Below are positions 6,422 to 15,236 of a stretch of DNA of 32,609 nt, one piece after another. The translations under genes were made by a program, and so were the position numbers. Where the stretch lies: NCBI GenBank assembly GCA_012837715.1, contig DUQR01000024.1, positions 1-32,609 of the forward strand, written 5' to 3'. The stretch is from Bacillota bacterium (GTDB lineage Bacteria; Bacillota; UBA4882; UBA10575). The notes beneath the pieces are model-generated. The model saw only the letters and a program-made list of their open reading frames with translations. It was not told the DNA's origin and did not search any database. Every line of letters starts with the position of its first letter. The stretch's first letter is position 1.

Positions 6422-7537
6422 TTGCTACCGCGGAAATGCCAAGCATTGGCCTTTCTTTTTTTCCTGATTCTGACTTTACCTTTAGTTGCGTCGGCCCAAT
6501 GGCGGTTTGATCCGGTCTCAACCAAACTGAAATGGAATGATCAAGAAACTCTCTTCCTGGCGGGTGGCGGCTGGGGTTATTATACCTCCGGTTTGCGGTG
6601 GACACATGATTTGCGCTGGCGAAATCACCCTTCCCCCAGTACGCCGCTTTATTACAAAAGCGAACTACGGAGAAGAATTGAACAGGATTGGTGGTTAGGA
6701 GCGGCCGGGCGATATGCGCTTGCTCCAACCTGTGATTTCCGTTGGTTCCAAGTTGAACTAGAAAAGACCCAGACTAAGCCGGTGGCTTTATCCCTTTGGG
6801 GGGAAGGAGAATGGCGCCGGGTAACCGCTGGGACCACGCTGGAAGATTATGACCAACAAATTGTGGGGGCGCGTCTACGCTGGCGACTGGTTCCACGGTT
6901 GTATTGGAAAGGAGAATGGAACCGAGAATGGAAAACCTATCCCACGCACCGGAAATCATCAATGAAAACAGCCCTCAGTAATGAGCTGACCTGGCAAGTT
7001 TCTCCCCATACCTTTTTGGGTCGGTGGGCGGAGAGCACCCGGATTTATCCGGACAATGCTTGGGAAAACTATTACCATCGGTCTTTCCGGTTGGAATGGA
7101 ACTGGAATATAAGCCAAAAGGCTTTATGGACCGCTAATTGTAGGTATAACTGGCAAAGCCGGGGAAGCGGAAAAGAGGGGAGACAAGTTAGTTTCACCGG
7201 TAGTTTGGAGTATCCTTATCCTTCCAACACCAAATGGATCTGGCTGGTCTCCGCTGCGAAAGCGACCGATTCCTATGTTCTTTTGCCGGAAGAAGAAACA
7301 GAACAGCCCCCGGTCGATTGCCGGTTGGGCTTACGCTTTCAGGGTTTTTCCCCACCATTGATCATCCGGGCGGAACTTTTTTGCGCCTGGGAGGAACAAG
7401 TAACCGGCGGGTGGTTGTTGCGCCTCCAAAGTAGAACCGGTCCAATTGGTTGGACATTGGGTTTAGCGCCCCGGGGAGGATTCTACCCGACCGAAGAGAA
7501 AGGATATTGGATAGAAGCAAAGTATTATTTGGATTAG
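6422..7537 (+). CDS. Secreted protein, probable outer-membrane beta-barrel
   Basis: I do not recognise a named family. The mature part shows many short strands of alternating hydrophobic and polar residues rich in Trp, Tyr and Arg, with turns of Gly, Asn and Pro (for example LRWRLVPRLYWKGEWNREW and FRLEWNWNISQKALWTANC). It ends WIEAKYYLD, an aromatic-ended last strand as in barrel proteins. A signal peptide is clear: LLPRK, then a hydrophobic core, then VASA before QWRFDP. The frame is open from 6290, inside the terminator, so I chose TTG 6422, five bases after GGGGGTGAG; GTG 6413 is an alternative. An 11-base gap and shared direction link it to the MEMO-AMMECR1 gene. Confidence 0.6.
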   Translation: MLPRKCQALAFLFFLILTLPLVASAQWRFDPVSTKLKWNDQETLFLAGGGWGYYTSGLRWTHDLRWRNHPSPSTPLYYKSELRRRIEQDWWLGAAGRYALAPTCDFRWFQVELEKTQTKPVALSLWGEGEWRRVTAGTTLEDYDQQIVGARLRWRLVPRLYWKGEWNREWKTYPTHRKSSMKTALSNELTWQVSPHTFLGRWAESTRIYPDNAWENYYHRSFRLEWNWNISQKALWTANCRYNWQSRGSGKEGRQVSFTGSLEYPYPSNTKWIWLVSAAKATDSYVLLPEEETEQPPVDCRLGLRFQGFSPPLIIRAELFCAWEEQVTGGWLLRLQSRTGPIGWTLGLAPRGGFYPTEEKGYWIEAKYYLD

Positions 7538-7550
7538 AGGGGGGAATGTC

Positions 7551-8969
7551 ATGCTCGCATACGGTGCTTTTGTACCACACCCACCGATTATTCTTGAGGA
7601 TATTGGGGGAACCCAGCGCAAAAAAGCCCTTAAAACGGTGGAGGCCATGGAAAACATAGCCCAGCGTTTGGCCGCAACCAATCCAGAGACGATCTTGATC
7701 TTCTCCCCACACGGGCCGGTTTTTCAAGACGGATTGGCGATTTGGGGCGGCAGGTGTTTGCAAGGGGATTTATCCCGGTTTGGTTCGCGCCGGACTTGGC
7801 AGTGGGAAGTGGATCGGGAATTAATCGACGCCATTATTGAAGAAGGGAGCAAGGAGAATTTACCCTGTCTGGAACTGACGGATGATCATTTTTTCCGTTA
7901 TGGGATTGAACCGCAGTTGGATCATGGCGTGTTGGTTCCTTTATCTTTTTTGGCCGATGATCGCGTCCGGTTGGTGGCTACCGGTATGTCTCTGCTACCT
8001 TGGTTGGAACAATATACTTTAGGGGTGGCGATCGGACGGGCGGTGCATAAATCAACCCGGCGGATTGCGGTGATCGCCAGCGGGGATCTTTCCCATTGTC
8101 TCCAACCCGGTGGGTCAACGCCTTATGATCCACGGGGGAAGGAATTTGACGAAACCCTCATGGCGTTATTGCGGGCGCAAAAAAGAGAAGCCCTTTTTGA
8201 TCTTGATCCGATCCTGGTGGAAAAAGCGGCCGAATGTGGTTTCCGTACTCTCCTCATGCTGTTGGGGGTCTTTGACGGTTTAAAAGTGGAAATTGAGGTA
8301 TTAAATTACGAAGGACCATACGGCGTCGGCTATGGGGTGGTTAGTTTTCAGCCCCGAGGAAAGGAGCAAACCAAAGACAGCCTCTTGACTATGCTCCGCC
8401 GTCGTCGCGGGGAAGCCATGCGGAAGCTTCGGGCTGAGGAATCGCCCTTTGTCCGGTTGGCCCGGCTAACGGTGGAAAACTATTTGCTTGGAAAAGAATT
8501 ACCGGATGCGCTTGCTTTTTTACAAGGGAGCGGTGGGGAAACCGCCTATGTGGAAGGTAAACAACAGGCGGGAGCTTTCGTTTCCATCAAAAAAAATGGT
8601 CAGCTCCGCGGCTGTATCGGAACGATCTTTCCCACCCAACCCAACTTCGCCGAGGAGGTTAAACATAATGCGATCGCAGCCGCCGTTCAGGATCCCCGCT
8701 TTGATCCGATCCAAGCCCCGGAGTTGTCCGCTTTGACCTATTCCGTGGACCGACTGGGTCTTCCCCAGCCGGTGGCCGACCCGGAGGTTTTAGATCCCCA
8801 AAAGTACGGGGTAATTGTACGCCGTGCCGGAAAGACCGGTTTGCTCCTGCCGAACTTGGATGGGATCGAAACGGTGGAAGAGCAAGTGGCGATCGCCAAA
8901 CAAAAAGCGGGGATTGGTCGGAACGAGGAGGTACAGTTGGAACGCTTTGAGGTGATCCGCTATTTCTAA
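7551..8969 (+). CDS. AmmeMemoRadiSam proteins B and A fused (MEMO + AMMECR1)
   Basis: This 472-residue protein joins two domains. Residues about 1-265 are the MEMO domain (class III extradiol dioxygenase-like fold): AYGAFVPHPPIIL, FSPHGPV, LDHGVLVPLSFL and ASGDLSHC. Residues about 290-472 are AMMECR1, identified by its hallmark LRGCIGT and the flanking FVSIKKNGQ and EVKHNAIAAAVQDPRF. These proteins occur with a dedicated radical SAM enzyme, encoded next, and the overall reaction is poorly known. ATG 7551 follows GAGGGGGGA. Fusion of A and B in one chain occurs in other Firmicutes and implies that the two act in one complex. Confidence 0.92.
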   Translation: MLAYGAFVPHPPIILEDIGGTQRKKALKTVEAMENIAQRLAATNPETILIFSPHGPVFQDGLAIWGGRCLQGDLSRFGSRRTWQWEVDRELIDAIIEEGSKENLPCLELTDDHFFRYGIEPQLDHGVLVPLSFLADDRVRLVATGMSLLPWLEQYTLGVAIGRAVHKSTRRIAVIASGDLSHCLQPGGSTPYDPRGKEFDETLMALLRAQKREALFDLDPILVEKAAECGFRTLLMLLGVFDGLKVEIEVLNYEGPYGVGYGVVSFQPRGKEQTKDSLLTMLRRRRGEAMRKLRAEESPFVRLARLTVENYLLGKELPDALAFLQGSGGETAYVEGKQQAGAFVSIKKNGQLRGCIGTIFPTQPNFAEEVKHNAIAAAVQDPRFDPIQAPELSALTYSVDRLGLPQPVADPEVLDPQKYGVIVRRAGKTGLLLPNLDGIETVEEQVAIAKQKAGIGRNEEVQLERFEVIRYF

Positions 8970-8979
8970 GGAGGGAAGA

Positions 8980-9975
8980 ATGACCGCCCGCGAAGCTACT
9001 TACTATCATGTTTTGCCCGATGGGAAAGTCCTCTGCACCCTTTGCCCCCAGGCCTGTCACCTGGCAGAAGGGGAAACCGGTCGTTGTCGCGGCCGGATGG
9101 CGCGGGGGAAGAAATTGTATGCGGCCAACTACGGCCGGATCTCCGCTTTAGCCCTTGATCCCATTGAGAAAAAACCCTTCTACCACTTATATCCCGGGAC
9201 GAAGATTCTATCGGTCGGGACGGTCGGCTGTAATCTCCATTGTCAATTCTGTCAAAACTGGCAGATTGCCCAGGCCGATGCAGAAACCGAGGAGCTTTCC
9301 CCGGAAGAACTGGTGGATCTGGCTGTCCGTCTGCAAGCGAAAGGCAATATCGGCTTGGCCTATACCTATTCCGAACCTTTGGTCTGGTTCGATTATCTTC
9401 TGGATACAGCCCGGCTGGCGCAAAAGCGGGGCTTGAAAAACGTCCTCGTCACGAACGGTTATCTCAACCCCCAACCGTTAGCGGCTTTACTACCTTATAT
9501 TGATGGGGTTAATCTGGACCTGAAAGGGCCGGATACTTTCTACCGAAAGTACTGTGCAGCCCAATTAGCTCCAGTGCTTAAGACCGCCCGGCGGCTCGCG
9601 GGCTCCGTGCACCTGGAAGTGACCAGTCTATTAATTCCGGGGGAGAATGATCGCCATGAAGACATCAAAGCCTTGGTTCATTTTCTAGCTGGCCTTGACC
9701 GTAAGATTCCCCTTCATTTTTCGAAGTATTTCCCCCAATACCGTATGGAAAATCCCCCTACGCCCCTAGCCACGCTAAAGGAGGCTTACCAGATCGCCCG
9801 GAAAGAACTGCGCTATGTCTATCTAGGGAACATTGCCGATTTTCAGTATAGTACGACCTATTGTCCCCGGTGTAAGGCGGTGCTGGTAGAGCGGCAAGCG
9901 TATGGGGTGAAGCTGGAAGGAATAAAAGACGGTCATTGTGGCAAATGTGGAGAAGAGGTTGATTTCATCTTATGA
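8980..9975 (+). CDS. amrS: AmmeMemoRadiSam system radical SAM enzyme
   Basis: This 331-residue radical SAM protein is the third member of the AmmeMemoRadiSam set. The [4Fe-4S] cluster cysteines are in CNLHCQFC (Cys84, Cys88, Cys91), preceded by an N-terminal cysteine group (LCTLCPQACHL, RC; residues 19-36) and followed by a C-terminal zinc-ribbon-like set (CPRC and CGKC). The motif AYTYSEPLVW is typical of the PflA-like subgroup. It begins 10 bases after the MEMO-AMMECR1 stop with GGAGGG spaced well, and overlaps the next gene by ATGA. Its substrate is not known from sequence; neighbouring MEMO and AMMECR1 domains are its likely partners. Confidence 0.92.
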   Translation: MTAREATYYHVLPDGKVLCTLCPQACHLAEGETGRCRGRMARGKKLYAANYGRISALALDPIEKKPFYHLYPGTKILSVGTVGCNLHCQFCQNWQIAQADAETEELSPEELVDLAVRLQAKGNIGLAYTYSEPLVWFDYLLDTARLAQKRGLKNVLVTNGYLNPQPLAALLPYIDGVNLDLKGPDTFYRKYCAAQLAPVLKTARRLAGSVHLEVTSLLIPGENDRHEDIKALVHFLAGLDRKIPLHFSKYFPQYRMENPPTPLATLKEAYQIARKELRYVYLGNIADFQYSTTYCPRCKAVLVERQAYGVKLEGIKDGHCGKCGEEVDFIL

Positions 9976-10475
9976 TTCAAATCTATACCGGTAATGGCAA
10001 AGGGAAGACCACGGCGGCGGTGGGTTTAGCGGTACGCGCACATGGCCATGGTCTTCGCGTTGCCGTTTTTCAGTTTTTAAAGACCGAAGGGGAGAATGGC
10101 GAGGCACAAAGCTTGGGCCAGTTAGGGATCTTTTGTCGGCAATACGGCTCCGGCCGCTGGCTGGTAAACCGGGAGCCCGATCCGGAGGAACTGGCGCTAG
10201 CGGCTAAAGGCTGGACCGAAATCCAAACCGCGATCCATTCCGGCTACCAAATAATAGTCTTAGATGAGATCAGCCATGCCGTAAACTTGGGCTTACTCTC
10301 GGTGACCCAAGTCTGTTCCTTGGTGGCGAACCTGCCCGCTGACGTCGAACTAATCCTAACTGGCCGTGAGATGCCGGAACAATTGATCAACCTGGCGGAC
10401 TTGGTCACCGAAATGCAGGCCGTAAAGCACCCCTACACCCGGGGGATCGGTGCCCGGCGTGGGATTGAATTCTAG
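9972..10475 (+). CDS. cobO: Corrinoid adenosyltransferase, CobO/BtuR type
   Basis: This 167-residue P-loop protein has IYTGNGKGKTTAAVGLA at its N terminus (Walker A, residues 7-14), FQFLKT and DEISHAV (Walker B-like), matching the CobA/CobO/BtuR family that transfers adenosyl from ATP to cob(I)alamin. It is slightly short for the family but complete. The start overlaps the radical SAM stop (ATGA), so it is translationally coupled to it. No other cobalamin biosynthesis gene is in the window, so this coupling is the odd point. A distinct role within the AmmeMemoRadiSam cluster is possible but unsupported by motif changes that I can see. Confidence 0.85.
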   Translation: MIQIYTGNGKGKTTAAVGLAVRAHGHGLRVAVFQFLKTEGENGEAQSLGQLGIFCRQYGSGRWLVNREPDPEELALAAKGWTEIQTAIHSGYQIIVLDEISHAVNLGLLSVTQVCSLVANLPADVELILTGREMPEQLINLADLVTEMQAVKHPYTRGIGARRGIEF

Positions 10476-10575
10476 TTATTAACAGGCTTTTCCGGAAGGA
10501 AATTGTCGCTTCTAGCATAATATAGAATTAGTTATTACTTTTGACAAAAAAGGAGATTAAAGGAGTATTTGCCCA

Positions 10576-11196
10576 ATGAAAAGACGACATTTTCCATTAA
10601 TTCTATTGGTAGTTCTTGTTTTAATGTTGGGGACCGGACGGACGGTGGTGGCAAAAGGGATTTTCGGTGGATCCGACTTCATCAACAGTCCGACCAACCG
10701 GGTTATCCCTTCGGGTGGGTATACCTTGGGCGCCCATATCGCTGAAGATCGCCGCGGTCGGATTCAGTTAGATTACGGCCTGGTGACCGATTTCGAACTG
10801 GGAGCCGCCATTGATCTGAGCCGGAAGGATCATGAATTTTCAGTCCGTTTCAAGTACCAGTTCATCCCCGAGACCCAAAAGAACTTTGGTTTAGCCTTAG
10901 GCATCCAGGATATCGGCAAGGATCGATTCTCTCCGTATGTGGTTTTCGGCCATGTCCTTGCCCCGCATCATCTCCGCTGGAATTTTGGCTTGGGCGGGGG
11001 TGAACTGGGTGGTCTCTTCTTTGGAATAAGCAAAGTCTTTTACCCGGACGAATTTCCACAGGTCACGTTAGTTGGGGAATACGACGCTTACAGTTTAAAT
11101 TTGGGTGCGAAAATCCTGCTGAAGAAAGGTATCCTCTTGAATGTGGCCGTTATTGATATGCAAGATTTTCTGGTCGGCTTGACCATCTCCAACTAG
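10576..11196 (+). CDS. YjbH-like outer-membrane beta-barrel protein
   Basis: This 206-residue protein has a signal peptide (MKRRHFPLILL core, cut near VVA-KG) and then a repetitive strand pattern. The early NSPTNRVIPSGGYTLGAH segment, followed by GLVTDFELGAAIDLS and FSVRFKYQF, resembles the YjbH/GfcD barrel domain linked to exopolysaccharide export. It is much shorter than proteobacterial YjbH, so it would be a single small barrel. No polysaccharide genes adjoin it. ATG 10576 lies about 11 bases after AAAGGAG. Presence of such a protein argues for an outer membrane in this organism. Function in the cell is not known. Confidence 0.65.
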   Translation: MKRRHFPLILLVVLVLMLGTGRTVVAKGIFGGSDFINSPTNRVIPSGGYTLGAHIAEDRRGRIQLDYGLVTDFELGAAIDLSRKDHEFSVRFKYQFIPETQKNFGLALGIQDIGKDRFSPYVVFGHVLAPHHLRWNFGLGGGELGGLFFGISKVFYPDEFPQVTLVGEYDAYSLNLGAKILLKKGILLNVAVIDMQDFLVGLTISN

Positions 11197-11274
11197 CGAT
11201 GATTTGGGAAAATAGATCATTTGGTGCAGCCCTGAAAAGAGAGGCCCCTAGGCTCTCACGTATGGGGAGGAACA

Positions 11275-13326
11275 ATGGACAATATACAGCAAGTCGTCAA
11301 GCTTCTAAAAAGTAGGGAAGGGAAGCGGGAACGGGATTTCTTTATCCCGGAAGCCTGGAACTATTTTGGTTACACAGCTTATGTAAAAGATCCGGGGCGT
11401 CCCGGGGAGATCCGGGTGTGCCCGGAACATTTTTACCGTTCTTGTCTGGAAAGAATAATCCGGGCCGGACAGGAAGGCTCTTCTTCCCGTACGGCGCCGA
11501 AAGGAACCGTTGGGCTCCTGGAGGACGGGGCGGTGATCTACGGGATGTTTCCCCGCACCTTTACGGCTTGGCCCCATCACGAGGACAACCGGCCGAATCC
11601 CGGCACTTTCTTGAAGTCCATGGCTTTATTGCCGTTCTTAAAAGAGCTGGGAGTGGGCATTATTTATCTTCTGCCCGTTTTTGCCTCCGGGGCTAAATAT
11701 TGCAAAGGTGAGTTGGGGAGTCCTTATGCGATTAAGAACCATTATCGCTTGGCTTCCGAGTTACATGATCCCCTCTTGAAGGGGGAGACTATTGGTGTCG
11801 AAGAAGAATTTAAAGCTTTTATCGAGGCCTGCCACCTTTTGGGGATGAAGGTCATGGTGGATTTCGTCTTCCGGACGGTTGCCCGGGATCATGATTTGAT
11901 TCTTGACCACCCCGACTGGTTTTACTGGATAAAAATCCGGACGGAGACCGGATTTTCCCTGCCACCGGCAGAGAAGACACCGCCGCTGACTTACCCCCGG
12001 GGGAAAGCCCTCCGTCGACTCTACCGTACTAAAGAGCTCCGCGCCTATCTACAGCAATTTACTTGTCCCCCATCGGAGTTGGACCCCAAAGGTTGGGCGG
12101 AAATTAAAGCCCGGCACCACCGGACCGGAGAGAATATTCTCTCCTTGATCGAGGAGACCTTTGGGATCACGACGGCGCCCGGTTTTTCCAATATGTTGAA
12201 TGATCCGCAGCCACCTTGGTTTGATGTCACCTATTTAAAGCTTTTCTTTGATTTACACCGGGAAGCCCGCATCTATCTGGGAAAGCCCGGGCCGGTTCCG
12301 GACCGCTCTTTCCATGGGTTCGCCCCTTTTATTCTTCAAGACGGGGCTTGTGCCAACCTCTATCAAGGAGAAGCGCCCAATTATGAATTATGGGCCTATC
12401 TGTCCGACGTTATCCCGTATTACCAGAAGGTTTATGGGATTGATGGCGCCCGAATCGATATGGGACATGCGCTTCCACCGACCTTACTCCGGAGCTTGAT
12501 TCAAGCGGTGAAGGAGGTCAACCCGGCTTTTCTGTTGTGGTCGGAGGAATTTCACCCGCGCAATGCGGCGGCGATGAAACGAAACGGCTTCCATTTTATT
12601 ACCGGCGGTTTATGGACTCTCTATAAACGCTGGTTGGATCCGGACTTCCCAGTGGAAATGGTTCGGCAGACTTTCCACTCGGCTTTGCCGGTGACCGCCG
12701 CGTTGGAAATGCCGGATACTCCCCGTTTGGCCTATTATTATCAGGACAAACGGCCGATCGAAATCTTAATGCTCTTGAATTATCTTTTGCCGAATTCGAT
12801 CCCCTATATCAATAACGGACTGGAATTACTTGAACGCCAGCCAATGAATTTAGGGCTGGATAATACGGAGGAAGGCCGGTATGTGCTCGAACCGGATGAT
12901 CCGATGTACGGTAAGCTCGCCTTTTTTGACAATTACTGTTTGCATTGGCGGAACGATGATTTTGCATGGATGAGCGCTTTATTGCGCACAGCTAACGATG
13001 TACGCATCCGCTATTTCGGTTTAATTAAGGACCAACGAAACTTTTTGTGGTCTTATAACCGGCGCAAACGGAAAAAACTGCTTTGCCTGGGTTATTACTC
13101 CACAGCGGAACAAAGGGGTTTTGTTTTCTTGGCCAATAAGGATCTCCGGCAAGCGACCGAAATTTGGTGGGAAAAAGTGTTACCCCGGCCTTTCCGGGCT
13201 CACCCGGGGGTCCGCTTGGTTTATCCGGCGGGAAAAGAACAATTGGTTTGGCCGGTGACGGAAAAGTGGGAGTTAGCGCCGGGAGAAGTGATCATCTTAG
13301 AGACTGGGGAAGAGGAGGCTTATTAA
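11275..13326 (+). CDS. GH13 enzyme, maltosyltransferase-like
   Basis: This 683-residue alpha-amylase-superfamily protein has a TIM barrel with conserved regions in order: MVDFVFRTVARDHD, GARIDMGHALP (nucleophile Asp395, Arg393), LLWSEEFHP (acid/base Glu424) and LEMPDTPR (Asp481). The usual His-Asp of region IV is Pro-Asp. That change, with GHALP, PNSIPYINNG and QPMNLGLD, recalls the Thermotoga maltosyltransferase rather than a hydrolase, so I infer transfer of maltosyl units between maltodextrins. No signal peptide is seen, so it acts in the cytosol. A small GAGAG/CTCTC hairpin sits just before its ribosome binding site (GGGGAGG). Its TAA overlaps the ATG of the phosphorylase gene by one base, so the two are coupled. 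Confidence 0.8.
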   Translation: MDNIQQVVKLLKSREGKRERDFFIPEAWNYFGYTAYVKDPGRPGEIRVCPEHFYRSCLERIIRAGQEGSSSRTAPKGTVGLLEDGAVIYGMFPRTFTAWPHHEDNRPNPGTFLKSMALLPFLKELGVGIIYLLPVFASGAKYCKGELGSPYAIKNHYRLASELHDPLLKGETIGVEEEFKAFIEACHLLGMKVMVDFVFRTVARDHDLILDHPDWFYWIKIRTETGFSLPPAEKTPPLTYPRGKALRRLYRTKELRAYLQQFTCPPSELDPKGWAEIKARHHRTGENILSLIEETFGITTAPGFSNMLNDPQPPWFDVTYLKLFFDLHREARIYLGKPGPVPDRSFHGFAPFILQDGACANLYQGEAPNYELWAYLSDVIPYYQKVYGIDGARIDMGHALPPTLLRSLIQAVKEVNPAFLLWSEEFHPRNAAAMKRNGFHFITGGLWTLYKRWLDPDFPVEMVRQTFHSALPVTAALEMPDTPRLAYYYQDKRPIEILMLLNYLLPNSIPYINNGLELLERQPMNLGLDNTEEGRYVLEPDDPMYGKLAFFDNYCLHWRNDDFAWMSALLRTANDVRIRYFGLIKDQRNFLWSYNRRKRKKLLCLGYYSTAEQRGFVFLANKDLRQATEIWWEKVLPRPFRAHPGVRLVYPAGKEQLVWPVTEKWELAPGEVIILETGEEEAY

Positions 13327-14936
13327 TGGGGAAAAAGCAGAATGCTGTACCCACCATCGCTTATTTTTGTATGGAATTTGGGTTAGACGAAAGTTTTCCC
13401 ATTTATTCGGGGGGACTGGGCATTTTAGCCGGTGATATTCTTAAGGAAGCCAAAGCCGGTGGTTACCCCATGGTCGGGGTCGGCATTTTATGGCGTCAAG
13501 GCTATACTTCCCAACGGATTGATCCTCAGGGCTACCCCTATGATTCCTATTATGAGCGACGCTATGATTTTCTTGAAGATACCGGAATCACGGTTCGGAT
13601 CCGCGTCCGGGGGCGGCAGATTAAGTGTAAGGTCTGGAAGTGTACCCAGTTTGATCATGTCCCTCTTTACCTCTTGGATGCAAATTTACCGGAGAATGAG
13701 GACCGCTTGATTACCGGTCAATTGTATGGCTGGTTTTCGGAAGAGCGGATTGCCCAGGAGATGATCCTAGGGATCGGCGGGGTTAAAGCCCTCCGCGCTT
13801 TAAACCTTCCGGTATCCATCTACCATTTTAACGATAGCCATCCGGTTTTTGCCGGGGTGGAATTAATCCGGGCCATGATGGACGAAGAGGGCCTAAGCTT
13901 TGAGGAATCCTGGGCCAAGGCGAAAAGAAAAATTGTCTTTACCACCCATACCCCGGTAAAAGCGGGAAATGAAGTCCATGATCACGAGCTGTTAAGGTAC
14001 ATGGGCGCCTATAATGGGTTGACTTTTGGGCAAATGCTCCGTTTGGGGGGCGAACCCTTTTCGATGACCGTTGCCGGGTTGCGCCTGGCGAGGAAAGCCA
14101 ATGCCGTGGCTCAGTTGCATGGGGAAACCGCCCGGCGGATGTGGGGGGATGTGCCGGGCGCGGCTAAGATCATTGCCATTACCAATGGCGTCTTTCGTGG
14201 GACCTGGCAAGACCAACGTATGGCCAAAGCTTTTGCGTGCAAAGAAGACTTATGGGCCCCGCACCAACAGGCAAAGCGGGAAATGATTACCGAGATTTAC
14301 CGGCGCAGTGGTGTCCGGCTGGACGAGGATGTTTTAACTTTTGGCTTTGCCCGCCGGGTGGCCCCCTACAAACGGGGGAATTTAATCTTTAGCAAACCGG
14401 AAATAATCGGGGAATACCTGGAAAAAGGCCGGCTCCAGCTGGTTTTTGCCGGTAAAGCCCACCCCAACGATTTAGCCGGGAAGGAGATTGTTGCCGATTT
14501 ATACCGGATGAGCAAAAGATATCCGCAGAGTGTGGTCTTTTTGGAAGACTACGATATGGAGTTGGGGCGGCTCCTGACCCGGGGATGTGATGTCTGGTTG
14601 AACAACCCCCGGCGTCCCCAGGAAGCCAGTGGAACTTCGGGGATGAAGGCGGCGATGAACGGGGTCTTAAACTTTAGCACCTTGGACGGCTGGTGGCCGG
14701 AAGGTTGTGTCCACGGGGTGAACGGCTGGCAGTTCGGGGATGGGTACGAAGGAAAAGACCAGGATACCCACGACCGGGACGCCCTCTACCGGGTTCTCCG
14801 GACGGAAGTGATTCCCACCTATTATCAACAACGGAGCAAATGGCTGGCAATGATGGGCGCTTCGATCGAAATGGCGCAGGAGCAATTTTCCACAGCCCGG
14901 ATGTTAAAAGAGTATTTTGCCCAGTTGTATCGTTAA
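13326..14936 (+). CDS. glgP: Alpha-glucan phosphorylase (GT35, short form)
   Basis: This 536-residue protein is the short type of glucan phosphorylase that releases glucose 1-phosphate from maltodextrin or glycogen. Key parts are YFCMEFGL and SGGLGILAGD at the N terminus, FTTHTPVKAGNE, AITNGV, the phosphate-site region FARRVAPYKR, and the pyridoxal phosphate lysine in SGTSGMKAAMNG (Lys441). I chose ATG 13326 because it overlaps the stop of the GH13 gene and starts the conserved MGKK..IAYFCMEFG segment; the frame is open upstream to 13164 but only as an overlap with the GH13 gene. Together the pair would remodel and then phosphorolyse linear dextrins. A strong terminator follows. Confidence 0.93.
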   Translation: MGKKQNAVPTIAYFCMEFGLDESFPIYSGGLGILAGDILKEAKAGGYPMVGVGILWRQGYTSQRIDPQGYPYDSYYERRYDFLEDTGITVRIRVRGRQIKCKVWKCTQFDHVPLYLLDANLPENEDRLITGQLYGWFSEERIAQEMILGIGGVKALRALNLPVSIYHFNDSHPVFAGVELIRAMMDEEGLSFEESWAKAKRKIVFTTHTPVKAGNEVHDHELLRYMGAYNGLTFGQMLRLGGEPFSMTVAGLRLARKANAVAQLHGETARRMWGDVPGAAKIIAITNGVFRGTWQDQRMAKAFACKEDLWAPHQQAKREMITEIYRRSGVRLDEDVLTFGFARRVAPYKRGNLIFSKPEIIGEYLEKGRLQLVFAGKAHPNDLAGKEIVADLYRMSKRYPQSVVFLEDYDMELGRLLTRGCDVWLNNPRRPQEASGTSGMKAAMNGVLNFSTLDGWWPEGCVHGVNGWQFGDGYEGKDQDTHDRDALYRVLRTEVIPTYYQQRSKWLAMMGASIEMAQEQFSTARMLKEYFAQLYR

Positions 14937-14943
14937 GAGAAGG

Positions 14944-14975
14944 GGCGGTTACGCGCACACGTAACCGCCTTTTTT
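14944..14975 (+). terminator. Intrinsic terminator after the glucan phosphorylase
   Basis: GGCGGTTACG (14944-14953) pairs perfectly with CGTAACCGCC (14960-14969) around CGCACA and is followed by six T. It lies eight bases after the phosphorylase stop and closes the two-gene glucan operon. Confidence 0.95.
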
Positions 14976-15060
14976 AATAAAGCTTATTGCCGAACAACAA
15001 AAGAGCCTTTTATAAGCCAAAGTAAGCGTCTGCCGTTTTTGGTCGATCTGCCTTTACCGG

Positions 15061-15157
15061 GCTTTTTGCGTTGTTCTGCGATTTTACAATTCCAATGTAA
15101 TATATTGATAGCCAATATTGTAATGGAAACCTTTTGGTTGAATAAAACGCAAAAAGC
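15061..15157. promoter_or_regulatory. Upstream inverted-repeat module, copy 1 (before the lipoprotein)
   Basis: The 300-base gap before the lipoprotein holds a perfect 12-bp inverted repeat, GCTTTTTGCGTT at 15061-15072 and AACGCAAAAAGC at 15146-15157, with a second inside it (TTACAAT 15084-15090, ATTGTAA 15117-15123). A similar GCTTTTTGTGTTG occurs upstream of the BTAD gene (19423), also with an inverted partner, and GCTATTTGCGTTG upstream of the kinase gene (21422). A TATAAT box at 15197-15202 could be the lipoprotein promoter, but no good -35 is seen. The role of the module is not known. Confidence 0.4.
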
Positions 15158-15236
15158 TTTTACCTTGTTGTTTAGAATTTATTTATAGCCATTTTTTATA
15201 ATAGAGTAAGAAATTTTAAAAGAGGAATCGTTTGAA

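Noticed and set aside
13164-13325. Longer N terminus for the glucan phosphorylase
   Set aside because: It lies within the GH13 gene; the conserved protein begins at ATG 13326.
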